From positions 1-34,974 of the forward strand of contig WTJP01000115.1 of assembly GCA_011526275.1 (NCBI GenBank): 34,974 bases of DNA, given 5' to 3'. The notes under the pieces were generated by a model. It saw nothing but the letters and a program-made list of their open reading frames with translations. It was not told where the DNA came from and made no database searches. The translations under genes were made by a program, and so were the position numbers. Every line of letters starts with the position of its first letter. The stretch's first letter is position 1. Positions 8,247 to 17,249 of this stretch are shown in pieces. The stretch comes from Candidatus Arcticimaribacter sp. (GTDB lineage Bacteria; Bacteroidota; Bacteroidia; Flavobacteriales; Flavobacteriaceae).

Positions 8247-9587
8247 ATGGAAAAAATCATCCAATCCTTTCTAGCCCAAGTCAATCAACGCAATCAAAAT
8301 GAGCCTGAATTTATGCAGGCTGTCACCGAAGTTGCCGAGACGGTTATCCCCTACATCGTGCAACACGACATCTATTACGGGCAAAATATTTTAATGCGTA
8401 TGGTCGAACCCGAACGGGTGGTTTCTTTCCGTGTGGCTTGGATCGATGATCAAGAAGAAATTCAAGTAAACCGCGGTTACCGCATCGAGATGAACTCGGC
8501 TATTGGCCCCTATAAAGGAGGCTTGCGTTTTCACCCATCGGTCAACTTAAGTGTCTTAAAGTTTTTGGCCTTTGAGCAAATCTTTAAAAACAGCCTAACT
8601 ACCCTCCCCATGGGTGGAGGAAAAGGAGGGTCTGACTTTGATCCCAAAGGAAGAACCGATACCGAAGTGATGCGCTTTTGCCAAAGCTTTATGACCGAGC
8701 TCTTCCGTCATATTGGTCCAAACCGCGATATCCCTGCTGGAGATATTGGGGTAGGAAGCCGAGAAATTGGCTACCTCTTTGGGCAATACAAACGCTTGAA
8801 AAATGAATTTACAGGTGTGCTTACAGGAAAAGGCGTGAGTTGGGGAGGTTCCCTCATTCGCCCTGAAGCTACCGGTTATGGGGTGGTGTATTTCACCGAA
8901 CAAATGCTCGCTACCAAGGGCGACGGCTTCAAAGGGAAAAAAGTGGTTATCTCTGGTTCAGGGAACGTAGCACAATACGCTGCAGAGAAAGTTATTCAGT
9001 TAGGCGGAACGGTTTTAACCCTCTCGGACTCCTCTGGTTTTATTTACGACAAAGACGGGATCGACGCAGAGAAGCTGGCCTATATTATGGACCTAAAAAA
9101 TGTGAAACGCGAACGCATTCACAAGTATTTGGAACAATATCCCAATGCAGAATTCCACCAAGGGAAAACCCCATGGGGAGTTGCCTGCGACGTTGCACTT
9201 CCTTGTGCTACACAAAACGAACTGCACCTTGAAGATGCGAAAAGTCTAATTGCAAACGGGTGTATCGCCGTGGGAGAAGGGGCCAACATGCCAACTACTC
9301 CAGACGCTATTCATCATTTTACGCACAACAAAATATTGTTTGCTCCAGGAAAAGCATCCAACGCCGGGGGGGTTGCTGTGTCGGGCTTAGAAATGGCACA
9401 AAATTCCTTGCGTTACAGTTGGACACGAGAAGAAGTGGACAACCGTCTGCAAAACATCATGCAAGACATTCATACATCCTGCATGACCTATGGGCAAGAC
9501 GGGGACTTTACGAATTATGTAAAAGGAGCAAACATTGCCGGCTTTGTTAAAGTAGCCGATGCCATGTTAGCCCAAGGAGTCGTCTAA
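8247..9587 (+). CDS. gdhA: NADP-type glutamate dehydrogenase
   Basis: The enzyme interconverts 2-oxoglutarate plus ammonia and glutamate, a main entry of nitrogen into metabolism. Its 446 residues match the hexameric bacterial GdhA class (E. coli 447). The substrate site shows GPYKGGLRFHP (87-97) and PMGGGKGGSD (121-130), with catalytic Lys126. The Rossmann fold shows GSGNVA (237-242). Class membership suggests NADP(H) use, but the coenzyme cannot be proved from sequence here. The 35-bp gap after radA contains no perfect TAnnTTTG box; recO follows 9 bp downstream. Confidence 0.96.
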   Translation: MEKIIQSFLAQVNQRNQNEPEFMQAVTEVAETVIPYIVQHDIYYGQNILMRMVEPERVVSFRVAWIDDQEEIQVNRGYRIEMNSAIGPYKGGLRFHPSVNLSVLKFLAFEQIFKNSLTTLPMGGGKGGSDFDPKGRTDTEVMRFCQSFMTELFRHIGPNRDIPAGDIGVGSREIGYLFGQYKRLKNEFTGVLTGKGVSWGGSLIRPEATGYGVVYFTEQMLATKGDGFKGKKVVISGSGNVAQYAAEKVIQLGGTVLTLSDSSGFIYDKDGIDAEKLAYIMDLKNVKRERIHKYLEQYPNAEFHQGKTPWGVACDVALPCATQNELHLEDAKSLIANGCIAVGEGANMPTTPDAIHHFTHNKILFAPGKASNAGGVAVSGLEMAQNSLRYSWTREEVDNRLQNIMQDIHTSCMTYGQDGDFTNYVKGANIAGFVKVADAMLAQGVV

Positions 9588-9596
9588 ATTCAAAAC

Positions 9597-10316
9597 ATGC
9601 TGGTACAGACCAAGGCCCTTGTACTCCACACCATCAAGTACAATGACAACAGTCTGATTGCGCACTGCTATACCCAAGCCTTAGGGAAACAATCTTTTTT
9701 GCTTAAAGGAATTCTAAGCAGTAAGAAAGGGAAAATTAGAAAGGCGCACTTTCAACCCCTAAGCCTTTTAGATATTCACTTTCAGCATAAAAATAAAGGC
9801 GGCCTGAACTTTATCAAAGAGCTTAAAGTCGATCCGCCTTTCCAAAGCATTTACACCTCCATTCCAAAGAATACCATCGCGTTATTCCTTTCGGAGGTCT
9901 TGTATAAAAGTTTGCAGCAAGAAGAACCTGATCTTCCCTTGTTTGAATACCTTGAAAACGCACTTTTGTGGCTCGACACCCATGACGACATCGCTAATTT
10001 TCATTTGCTTTTCCTGCTAAAACTCACACAATTTCTGGGCTTTTATCCTTTTGTAGAAGAAGAGGAAAGCCCTTATTTCAGCTTGGTGAACGGCTGTTTT
10101 ACTTCCCTTCCTCCCCAGGGGAAATTTCTCGATGGCCTTGCAGCCCAACAATTAAAACAACTCTTGGGCACGAATTTTGCTACACTCAATTTGCCTAAAT
10201 TAAATCAACAGTCAAGGCGTGAATTGCTTGAAGCATTGGTCCACTATTATGAACTACACCTGCATGGATTTTCTAGCCCGAAATCGCTCCCGATTTTGCA
10301 CCAAATTTTCGCTTAG
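9597..10316 (+). CDS. recO: DNA repair protein RecO
   Basis: RecO works with RecF/RecR to load RecA on SSB-coated single-stranded DNA in gap repair. The 239-residue protein has an N-terminal OB-fold (about 1-80; TKALVLHTIKYNDNSLIAHC, then KGILSSKKGKIRKAHFQPL) and a helical C-terminal domain. It lacks a clear Cys4 zinc finger, as in many Bacteroidota RecO proteins. The start is 9 bp after the gdhA stop. The last 53 bp overlap, in another frame, the signal peptide of the TonB receptor gene. Confidence 0.93.
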   Translation: MLVQTKALVLHTIKYNDNSLIAHCYTQALGKQSFLLKGILSSKKGKIRKAHFQPLSLLDIHFQHKNKGGLNFIKELKVDPPFQSIYTSIPKNTIALFLSEVLYKSLQQEEPDLPLFEYLENALLWLDTHDDIANFHLLFLLKLTQFLGFYPFVEEEESPYFSLVNGCFTSLPPQGKFLDGLAAQQLKQLLGTNFATLNLPKLNQQSRRELLEALVHYYELHLHGFSSPKSLPILHQIFA

Positions 10317-12789
10317 CTCTTTTGGCCTTAGCCTTGTATTCATCCTAAGCTTTCAATCTTCTGCCCTAGCACAATCGGTTACGGTAATCGATGCCTTTAC
10401 CCAACAGCCACTAGAACAGGTTATGATTACCAATCAAACCAAAGAACGCTATGCTACGACCAACGATCAAGGGCGGTTTGAATTGGATCAATTTGTTGAA
10501 GAAGACCAGCTGTCTTTTCAAATGATGGGCTATGAAAAAACAACCCTAAATCGGAAAGAAATTGGTCTTCAAGACCATGTTGTTGCTCTTTTTTTAGACG
10601 AAAAAATGCTCGGAGAGATCGTGCTTTCAGTAGCACGAACAGCAGCTCAATCACAAAAAATAGCCGAACGGGTTTCCCTCATCGACAAAAACACCATTCA
10701 AAAAGAAAGCCCAACTACGGGTGCAGATTTACTGTTATTAGCCCCTGGGGTACGTTTACAAAAATCGCAAGGGGGCGGGGGTAGTCCCGTACTTCGTGGT
10801 TTTGAAGCCAATAGAGTATTGCTCGTTGTTGACGGGATTCGCATGAACAATGCCATTTACCGTTCTGGACACCTGCAAAACGCCATTACTGTTGATCCCA
10901 ACAGCATTGAACGAGTAGAGGTCATCTATGGGGCATCGTCGGTTGGTTATGGTTCTGACGCCTTAGGGGGGGTGGTTCATTACTATACCAAAACCCCGAA
11001 AATAAACAACAAAAAAGCCATGCAGTCTGTAGTTTCCTCCAACTACAATAGTGCGCAAAACGCCTTTATACAACATTTCGAAACCGAAGCAAGCTTTAGG
11101 CAATGGGCTAGTTTTTCGAGCGTGAGTTATTCCAGTTTTGGGGATATTCGCATGGGGAAAAACCGTCAACACGGCTACGAAGACTGGGGCTTGGTCAACA
11201 CCTATTCTGCCAATAGCGAAACAGCATACTTTGCGACACCAAGTACCAATAGCAATCCTAACATTCAAAAAAACAGTGGCTACAGCCAAGTGGATTTCCT
11301 CCAAAAATTTGTAGTCAACCTGCCCGGTGAATCGCAATTTTTACTCAATCTGCAATTTTCCAACTCCTCCAACATCCCGCGTTTTGACAAACTCAACGAA
11401 GCTCGTGAGGGGAGCTTGCGCTTTGCCGAGTGGCACTATGGCCCACAAAAACGCTTGTTGATTTCCCCCCAACTGAAATTATTTCCAAGGAAAAAACTCC
11501 TTTACAAAGGGACCATTACCGGAGCATTTCAGCAAGTAGAAGAAGCGCGAATCAAGCGCAACTTTGGTAGCTTAAGCCGAGAATCGCAAAACGAGGCGGT
11601 TGATGTGTTTAGCATCAATGGGGATTTTGAAATGGCAAAAACCGAACGCTTTAGTGTCGCTTATGGATTTGAATGGGTGCACAACCGCATCGAATCAAAC
11701 GCCTTTGCTGTGGACCTCCAAATTGCCAATAACACCATTTTGGGTGAAGAAAATAAACGGATGATCCCGACGCGTTACCCCAGTGATGGGAGCCGTTACA
11801 CCATAGTAGCAGCTTACGGAAACTTTCGCTATGATCTAAACGACAAAACAACCGTAGCGCTTGGAACGCGTTTGACCAACACCCAATTGGATGCAGCGTG
11901 GAACGATGCGGCATTGATTAATTCACAACTCAATAGTGTAAAGGCAAAAAACACGGCCATAACGGGAAGTTTTTCGCTCGCCTATCGACCAACACAAAAC
12001 TGGCGACTCAATCTTCTTGGATCGAGTGGTTTTCGCTCCCCCAACATCGACGACCTAGGAAAAATTCGGGAAAACAAAGGCATGCTTCTTGTGCCCAATC
12101 CTAACCTAAAACCAGAATTTGTCTATACTGTAGACGGAGGTATAGCCTATCATCCCAAAGACAAAGCGGTAAATTTCAATCTGCGGTTTTACCACAGTTC
12201 CCTGCGCGACTACATTGGACGCATGGCCTACTCCATTGCAACTGACAGCTCCACCCTTGCCGCCTCGACCATTATGTTTAGCGATGAGGTCGTTACCACC
12301 CAAGCCAACGCCAATATTGGGAATGGACGCATCTATGGCTTTTCTTTTGAAGGCGGATGGCGCATTAACGAGCTATTGAGTGCAACAGCGCAATTTACCC
12401 ATACTGCGGCGGCAGAAAATGCAATGCTAGGACCACTCCCTTCAATACTTCCCTATTACGGTGGGGTTGATTTACGCTATACCAAAGAAAAGGTTTCCCT
12501 TTCGTTACGCCAGCGCTTCAACAGCAGTAAGTCGCCCGAGGAATACAGTCTTGGTGGTGAAGATGGCTTAGAAGAAACGCCTGCAGTGTCCACGAGTGTT
12601 GATCCCAGTGGTTTTGCCGGCAGCCCAAGTTGGGCAACCTATTCCTTGCTCGCGCAGTTTAAAGTCAATGAAAATCTACGCCTTAATGCAACTTTAGAGA
12701 ACATCTTTGATTTGCATTACCGCAGTTTTGCCTCGGGAATTTCAGCACCGGGGAGGAGTTTAAATCTCGGCGGGCGTTATCAGTTTTAA
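10264..12789 (+). CDS. TonB-dependent outer membrane receptor
   Basis: This 841-residue outer-membrane receptor probably imports a scarce ligand using TonB energy. The parts in order are: a signal peptide (1-36, ending ALA before Gln37); a carboxypeptidase-like regulatory domain (about 38-110); a plug domain (about 120-235, with PVLRGFEANRVLLVVDGIR and ASSVGYGSDALGGVVHYYTK); and a 22-strand-type barrel ending in Phe. FRSPN (590-594) and NPNL (612-615) resemble the FRAP/NPNL boxes of heme or hemoglobin receptors, but related boxes occur in other receptors, so the ligand is unresolved. The ATG at 10264 is the only ATG/GTG/TTG start that leaves the whole signal peptide without adding a hydrophilic extension; it overlaps recO by 53 bp. 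The stop shares TTAA with the converging GNAT gene. Confidence 0.9.
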   Translation: MDFLARNRSRFCTKFSLSSFGLSLVFILSFQSSALAQSVTVIDAFTQQPLEQVMITNQTKERYATTNDQGRFELDQFVEEDQLSFQMMGYEKTTLNRKEIGLQDHVVALFLDEKMLGEIVLSVARTAAQSQKIAERVSLIDKNTIQKESPTTGADLLLLAPGVRLQKSQGGGGSPVLRGFEANRVLLVVDGIRMNNAIYRSGHLQNAITVDPNSIERVEVIYGASSVGYGSDALGGVVHYYTKTPKINNKKAMQSVVSSNYNSAQNAFIQHFETEASFRQWASFSSVSYSSFGDIRMGKNRQHGYEDWGLVNTYSANSETAYFATPSTNSNPNIQKNSGYSQVDFLQKFVVNLPGESQFLLNLQFSNSSNIPRFDKLNEAREGSLRFAEWHYGPQKRLLISPQLKLFPRKKLLYKGTITGAFQQVEEARIKRNFGSLSRESQNEAVDVFSINGDFEMAKTERFSVAYGFEWVHNRIESNAFAVDLQIANNTILGEENKRMIPTRYPSDGSRYTIVAAYGNFRYDLNDKTTVALGTRLTNTQLDAAWNDAALINSQLNSVKAKNTAITGSFSLAYRPTQNWRLNLLGSSGFRSPNIDDLGKIRENKGMLLVPNPNLKPEFVYTVDGGIAYHPKDKAVNFNLRFYHSSLRDYIGRMAYSIATDSSTLAASTIMFSDEVVTTQANANIGNGRIYGFSFEGGWRINELLSATAQFTHTAAAENAMLGPLPSILPYYGGVDLRYTKEKVSLSLRQRFNSSKSPEEYSLGGEDGLEETPAVSTSVDPSGFAGSPSWATYSLLAQFKVNENLRLNATLENIFDLHYRSFASGISAPGRSLNLGGRYQF

Positions 12790-13382
12790 TACATTTTGTC
12801 CAAGAGGCTTTGCTTGAGCCCCGCTTCCCATTCTTCCTTTATAATACTTAAAACAGCACTGTCACGACGACCCGTTGATGCAGTACAATTGTTCCGTAAG
12901 ATACCTTCCAGTGTACAACCTATTCCCTGCATGGCGGCAAGACTGCGTTGATTGCGCGCATCGGCTCTAAATTCTACCCGTTCCATTTCAAGCGTTTCAA
13001 AAGCATAACTCAACAAAAGATATTTGCACTGCCGATTGAGCCCCGTGCGTTGAAACTTTTTGCCATACCACGTATACCCCAGGCTTAAGGTCTTGTGGTG
13101 AAAATCCATCTCGTAAAAACGAGTACTGCCTGCCACCTGCTGGGTCGCTTTGTCAAACACCAAAAATGGATATCCTTTTTGCTGCTCACGAAGTAAAAGG
13201 GCACTTTCAACATAGGTGGATAACGCGTCTTCTCCCGCAGCCGAAGTAATGGAATACTCCCATAAACTGGGTTCTTTCAAAGAAAAGGGAAGTAAAAATG
13301 CAATGTCGGTTTTAGCGAGCGGACGTAGTTCTACACGCTCGTTCGACAAAGTAAAATCTAAAGTGAAATCAAAAGTGTTCAA
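12786..13382 (-). CDS. GNAT-family N-acetyltransferase (RimJ/RimL type)
   Basis: The 198-residue protein resembles RimJ/RimL-like GNAT acetyltransferases, which transfer acetyl from acetyl-CoA to an amino group. The N-terminus has the typical NERVELRPLAKTDIAFL (about 14-30). The central SLGYTWYGKKFQRTGLN and ALETLEMERVEFRADARNQRS-like region (about 105-150) covers the acetyl-CoA-binding part, and AMQGIGCTLEGILR closes the fold. The substrate is unknown. The start is TTG at 13382; it gives MNTFDFTLDF, which fits the family better than the next in-frame TTG 11 codons later, and no ATG is available. It converges on the TonB receptor gene, with both stops inside TTAA (12786-12789). Confidence 0.85.
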   Translation of the reverse strand: MNTFDFTLDFTLSNERVELRPLAKTDIAFLLPFSLKEPSLWEYSITSAAGEDALSTYVESALLLREQQKGYPFLVFDKATQQVAGSTRFYEMDFHHKTLSLGYTWYGKKFQRTGLNRQCKYLLLSYAFETLEMERVEFRADARNQRSLAAMQGIGCTLEGILRNNCTASTGRRDSAVLSIIKEEWEAGLKQSLLDKMY

Positions 13383-13431
13383 CGGATTGTTATGTTGTGG
13401 TTTAGGTAAAGTGTAAATGTATAAAATTCCG

Positions 13432-13439
13432 TAATTTCG
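13432..13439 (+). promoter_or_regulatory. Possible -7 box for ileS
   Basis: TAATTTCG differs from TAnnTTTG at one base and lies 20 bp before the ileS ATG in the 77-bp divergent region shared with the GNAT gene. No -33 TTTG is seen at the right distance. Confidence 0.35.
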
Positions 13440-13459
13440 CAGCTTTAGAACTACTCCCT

Positions 13460-16400
13460 ATGGGCTTTAAGGAACGCAAGCAACTCAACCTAGCAGCAAC
13501 TGCACAAGACATCCTCTCTTTTTGGGAAGAACAATCCATTTTTGAAAAGAGTGTGAGCACCCGTGAGGGCCACCCCCCTTATGTGTTTTACGAAGGGCCG
13601 CCATCGGCCAACGGTATGCCGGGTATTCACCACGTAATGGCACGTGCCATCAAGGATATTTTCTGCCGCTATAAAACCCAAAAAGGCTTTCAGGTAAAAC
13701 GCAAAGCAGGTTGGGACACCCACGGGCTTCCCGTGGAACTTGGCGTTGAAAAAGAATTGGGAATTACCAAAGATGCTATTGGGAAAAGTATTAGCGTAGA
13801 AGAGTACAACGAAGCCTGTAAAAATGCGGTTATGCGCTACACCGATGTGTGGAACCGCCTAACAGAGCAAATGGGCTACTGGGTCGATATGGAAGACCCC
13901 TACATTACCTATAAATCAAAGTACATTGAGTCGGTTTGGTGGTTATTAAAGCAGATTTATGACAAAGGGCTTTTGTATAAAGGCTATACCATTCAGCCCT
14001 ATTCTCCAAAAGCAGGAACGGGTCTAAGCTCCCATGAGCTCAATCAACCGGGCACCTATCGCGATGTGACCGACACCACCATCACCGCCATGTTTAAAAC
14101 CTTGCCCGAGACTTTACCGGCAAGTTTACAAGCCGATGATGCACTGTATATTTTGGCCTGGACCACTACTCCTTGGACCCTGCCCTCCAACACCGCACTT
14201 ACGGTAGGGAAAAAAATAGACTATGTGGTGGTAGAAACCTATAACCAATATACCCACTTACCCATTCGGGTACTATTGGCCAAAGCCTTAGTCAACAAAC
14301 AATTTTCTGGGAAATATACCGCTGTTGAAGATCTTGATGCGGTCAAGGCCTATGAAAGTGGGGCAAAGAAAATCCCCTATTGCATTACACAAGAAATCAA
14401 AGGAGAGGCCCTCATCGGGATTCGTTATGAACAGCTGTGGCACCAAGCTCCACTTCCGCTCAGCCAACCGGAAAATGCATTCCGCGTTATTGCAGGAGAC
14501 TTTGTTACAACCGAAGACGGAACGGGAATTGTGCACACGGCTCCTACCTTTGGAGCTGATGATGCCCAAGTTGCCAAAGAAGCTACTCCGCCTGTGCCGC
14601 CGCTCTTGGTAAAAGACGAAAACGAAAATGAAGTTCCTTTGGTCGATTTGGCCGGGAAGTTCTATGCTGGCCTCCCCGAAATTGGTGGGAAGTTTGTCAA
14701 AAACGCCTATTATCCCGAGGGAGAAGCACCCGAAAAATCGGTTGATGTGGAGATTGCTATCCGACTCAAAGAGGAAAACCGTGCGTTCAAAGTGGAGAAA
14801 TACGTTCACTCCTATCCCAACTGTTGGCGAACCGATAAACCTATTCTTTACTACCCCCTAGACTCTTGGTTCATCAAAGTAACCGATGTGCGAGACAAAA
14901 TGGTGGCCAACAACAACAAAATTAACTGGAAACCCAAATCGACAGGAGAAGGACGTTTCGGGAATTGGCTCGCCAATGCCAACGACTGGAACCTTTCGCG
15001 CTCGCGCTTCTGGGGAATTCCATTGCCCATTTGGCGCACCGAAGACGGAAAAGAAAGTACCATCGTTGGTTCGGTTGAAGAGTTGGTCGCTGCTATCGAA
15101 AAATCGATCGCTGCAGGTTTTATGAAAGAAAACCCTTTCAAAAACTTCGAGGTAGGGAACATGAGCGAAGAAAACTACGATCAAATTGACCTGCATAAAA
15201 ACACGGTTGATCCCATCGTACTGTGTAGCCCAAGTGGGCAGGCCATGTACCGTGAAAGCGATTTAATTGACGTCTGGTTTGATTCAGGGTCCATGCCTTA
15301 CGCCCAATGGCACTATCCTTTTGAAAACAAGGAAATGATCGACCAAAACGAAGCATTCCCCGCCGACTATATTGCAGAAGGAGTAGACCAAACCCGTGGG
15401 TGGTTCTACACCCTACATGCTATTGGAACACTGGTATTTGATTCTATTGCCTATAAAAATGTGGTCTCTAACGGACTGGTCTTAGACAAAAACGGACAAA
15501 AAATGTCCAAGCGTTTAGGCAATGCTGCAGACCCCTTTGAAACGCTGGAAAAATACGGGGCCGATGCTACGCGTTGGTACATGATTTCAAACGCTAACCC
15601 TTGGGACAACCTCAAGTTTGACCTCGATGGAATTGCAGAAGTCTCGCGGAAATTCTTCGGAACGCTGCACAACACCTATTCTTTCTTTAGCCTTTATGCT
15701 AACATCGATAACTTTAGCTACAAAGAAGCCGCTATTCCTGTGGAAGAACGCTCGGAAATGGACCAATGGATCCTTTCTGAATTGAACCGTTTAATCGAGC
15801 AAGTAGATCACGCCTATAACGACTATGAACCCACCAAAGCCACGCGTTTAATCGCCGACTTTGTACAAGAAATTTTAAGCAATTGGTATGTGCGTCAATC
15901 CAGAAGAAGATTCTGGAAAGGAGAGTACGAAAAAGATAAAATCGCCGCCTACCAAACCCTCTTTGATTGTTTGCTTAGTGTGAGTAAACTCATGGCGCCA
16001 GTCGCTCCTTTTTATGCCGACCAATTGTACCGTGACCTCTGCGCTGCTACACAAACAGAGCAATATGCATCGGTTCACTTGGCGCATTTCCCCGTAGCTG
16101 ATGCGTCTTTGCGAAATCTAGCGCTAGAAGACCGCATGGGCAAAGCGAGAACTATTTCCTCTTTGGCCCTTTCACTGCGAAAGAAAGAGCAAATTAAAGT
16201 GCGTCAGCCGCTACAAAAAATCATGATTCCAGTGCGCAATGCACAAGAAAAGGAAGCCATTGAAAAAGTAGCCGACTTGATTCAGTCGGAAATCAATGTA
16301 AAGTCGATCGAATTGCTCGATGATGCTAGCGATATTTTGGTGAAGGAAATCAAACCCAACTTCAAAGCTTTGGGCCCTCGTTTTGGTAAAAACATGAAAG

Positions 16401-16867
16401 AAGCCGTGGCAATTATCAACGGCTTAAACGATGATCAAATCAAGCAACTAGAGGCAGAGGAGTCAATTGATATAAGCATTGGAGGAGAAGCTGCCCAATT
16501 ACAACCCACCGATGTTTTAATCGAATCTAAAGACATCGAAGGCTGGTTGGTGGCAAATGGGAATGGACTCACGGTGGCCTTAGATATTCAACTCGATGAT
16601 GCTTTGATCAAAGAAGGTGTCGCGCGCGAGATGATTAATCGCATTCAAAACCTAAGAAAAGACCGCGGTCTTGAGGTCACTGACAAAATTATTTTATATT
16701 TGAAAGAAGATGCTCTGCTGAACGAGGTGTTTGAAACCCACCAAGAATACATTCAGCAAGAAACACTTACCGATAAAATTGTCGTTGAAAAAAGCATAGA
16801 TGAAGGAGAGACAATTGAATTCGATCAAATTAAAACAGTAGTCAACCTACAAAAACTATTGCCATGA
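13460..16867 (+). CDS. ileS: Isoleucyl-tRNA synthetase, IleRS2-like with GXHH motif
   Basis: The enzyme charges tRNA-Ile in the cytoplasm. The 1135-residue protein is of the long, eukaryote-like class. The HIGH signature is altered to GIHH at residues 55-58 (GMPGIHHVM), while KMSKR is at 681-685. An editing (CP1) domain occupies roughly 200-420, with WTTTPWTLPSNT near residue 234 and GTGIVHTAPTFGADD near 355. The anticodon-binding domain and a long C-terminal region follow. No C-terminal zinc-binding Cys cluster of the IleRS1 type is apparent. The stop overlaps the next gene's ATG by 4 bp (ATGA). GXHH is reported for some IleRS2 enzymes in connection with very high mupirocin resistance. Confidence 0.97.
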   Translation: MGFKERKQLNLAATAQDILSFWEEQSIFEKSVSTREGHPPYVFYEGPPSANGMPGIHHVMARAIKDIFCRYKTQKGFQVKRKAGWDTHGLPVELGVEKELGITKDAIGKSISVEEYNEACKNAVMRYTDVWNRLTEQMGYWVDMEDPYITYKSKYIESVWWLLKQIYDKGLLYKGYTIQPYSPKAGTGLSSHELNQPGTYRDVTDTTITAMFKTLPETLPASLQADDALYILAWTTTPWTLPSNTALTVGKKIDYVVVETYNQYTHLPIRVLLAKALVNKQFSGKYTAVEDLDAVKAYESGAKKIPYCITQEIKGEALIGIRYEQLWHQAPLPLSQPENAFRVIAGDFVTTEDGTGIVHTAPTFGADDAQVAKEATPPVPPLLVKDENENEVPLVDLAGKFYAGLPEIGGKFVKNAYYPEGEAPEKSVDVEIAIRLKEENRAFKVEKYVHSYPNCWRTDKPILYYPLDSWFIKVTDVRDKMVANNNKINWKPKSTGEGRFGNWLANANDWNLSRSRFWGIPLPIWRTEDGKESTIVGSVEELVAAIEKSIAAGFMKENPFKNFEVGNMSEENYDQIDLHKNTVDPIVLCSPSGQAMYRESDLIDVWFDSGSMPYAQWHYPFENKEMIDQNEAFPADYIAEGVDQTRGWFYTLHAIGTLVFDSIAYKNVVSNGLVLDKNGQKMSKRLGNAADPFETLEKYGADATRWYMISNANPWDNLKFDLDGIAEVSRKFFGTLHNTYSFFSLYANIDNFSYKEAAIPVEERSEMDQWILSELNRLIEQVDHAYNDYEPTKATRLIADFVQEILSNWYVRQSRRRFWKGEYEKDKIAAYQTLFDCLLSVSKLMAPVAPFYADQLYRDLCAATQTEQYASVHLAHFPVADASLRNLALEDRMGKARTISSLALSLRKKEQIKVRQPLQKIMIPVRNAQEKEAIEKVADLIQSEINVKSIELLDDASDILVKEIKPNFKALGPRFGKNMKEAVAIINGLNDDQIKQLEAEESIDISIGGEAAQLQPTDVLIESKDIEGWLVANGNGLTVALDIQLDDALIKEGVAREMINRIQNLRKDRGLEVTDKIILYLKEDALLNEVFETHQEYIQQETLTDKIVVEKSIDEGETIEFDQIKTVVNLQKLLP

Positions 16868-17247
16868 GTGAAGTAGTCAAAAACCGCTATTCAGACAAAG
16901 ACCTTGAAGAGTTCAAGGTATTGATTGATGAGAAAATTGAAAAAGCAAAACAGGATTTAGAATTGCTGAAAAGTTCCTACATGAACAATGGGAACAACGG
17001 AACCGAAGACACCTCTCCTACCTTTAAGGCCTTTGAAGAGGGATCAGAAACCATGTCGAAAGAAGCCAATACCCAGCTGGCTTTGCGTCAGGAAAAATTC
17101 ATCCGCGATTTGAAGAATGCTTTAATGCGCATTGAAAACAAGACCTACGGTGTTTGCCGTGTAACGGGGAAATTGATTCAAAAAGAACGTTTGATTTTGG
17201 TACCTCACGCCACCTTGAGCATAGAGGCCAAAAACATGCAAAAATAA
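16864..17247 (+). CDS. DksA/TraR-family protein without a complete zinc finger
   Basis: The 127-residue protein has an N-terminal helical coiled-coil-like region (about 10-95; EEFKVLIDEKIEKAKQDLELL) and the C-terminal DksA/TraR segment YGVCRVTGKLIQKERL (about 95-110). In DksA this segment begins a four-Cys zinc finger. Here only Cys98 remains, with Thr101 at the second position and no later Cys pair, so zinc is unlikely to be bound. Family members act on RNA polymerase together with ppGpp, but that role is an inference for this protein. The ATG overlaps the ileS stop (ATGA), implying translational coupling. The acidic EDTSPTFKAFEEGSETMSKE stretch (48-67) is typical of the Flavobacterial proteins. 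Confidence 0.88.
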   Translation: MSEVVKNRYSDKDLEEFKVLIDEKIEKAKQDLELLKSSYMNNGNNGTEDTSPTFKAFEEGSETMSKEANTQLALRQEKFIRDLKNALMRIENKTYGVCRVTGKLIQKERLILVPHATLSIEAKNMQK

Positions 17248-17249
17248 TT

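Noticed and set aside
14288..14809. 173-codon open frame antisense to ileS
   Set aside because: It lies wholly inside ileS, its Cys/Phe-rich translation resembles no protein family, and the sense gene is clear.
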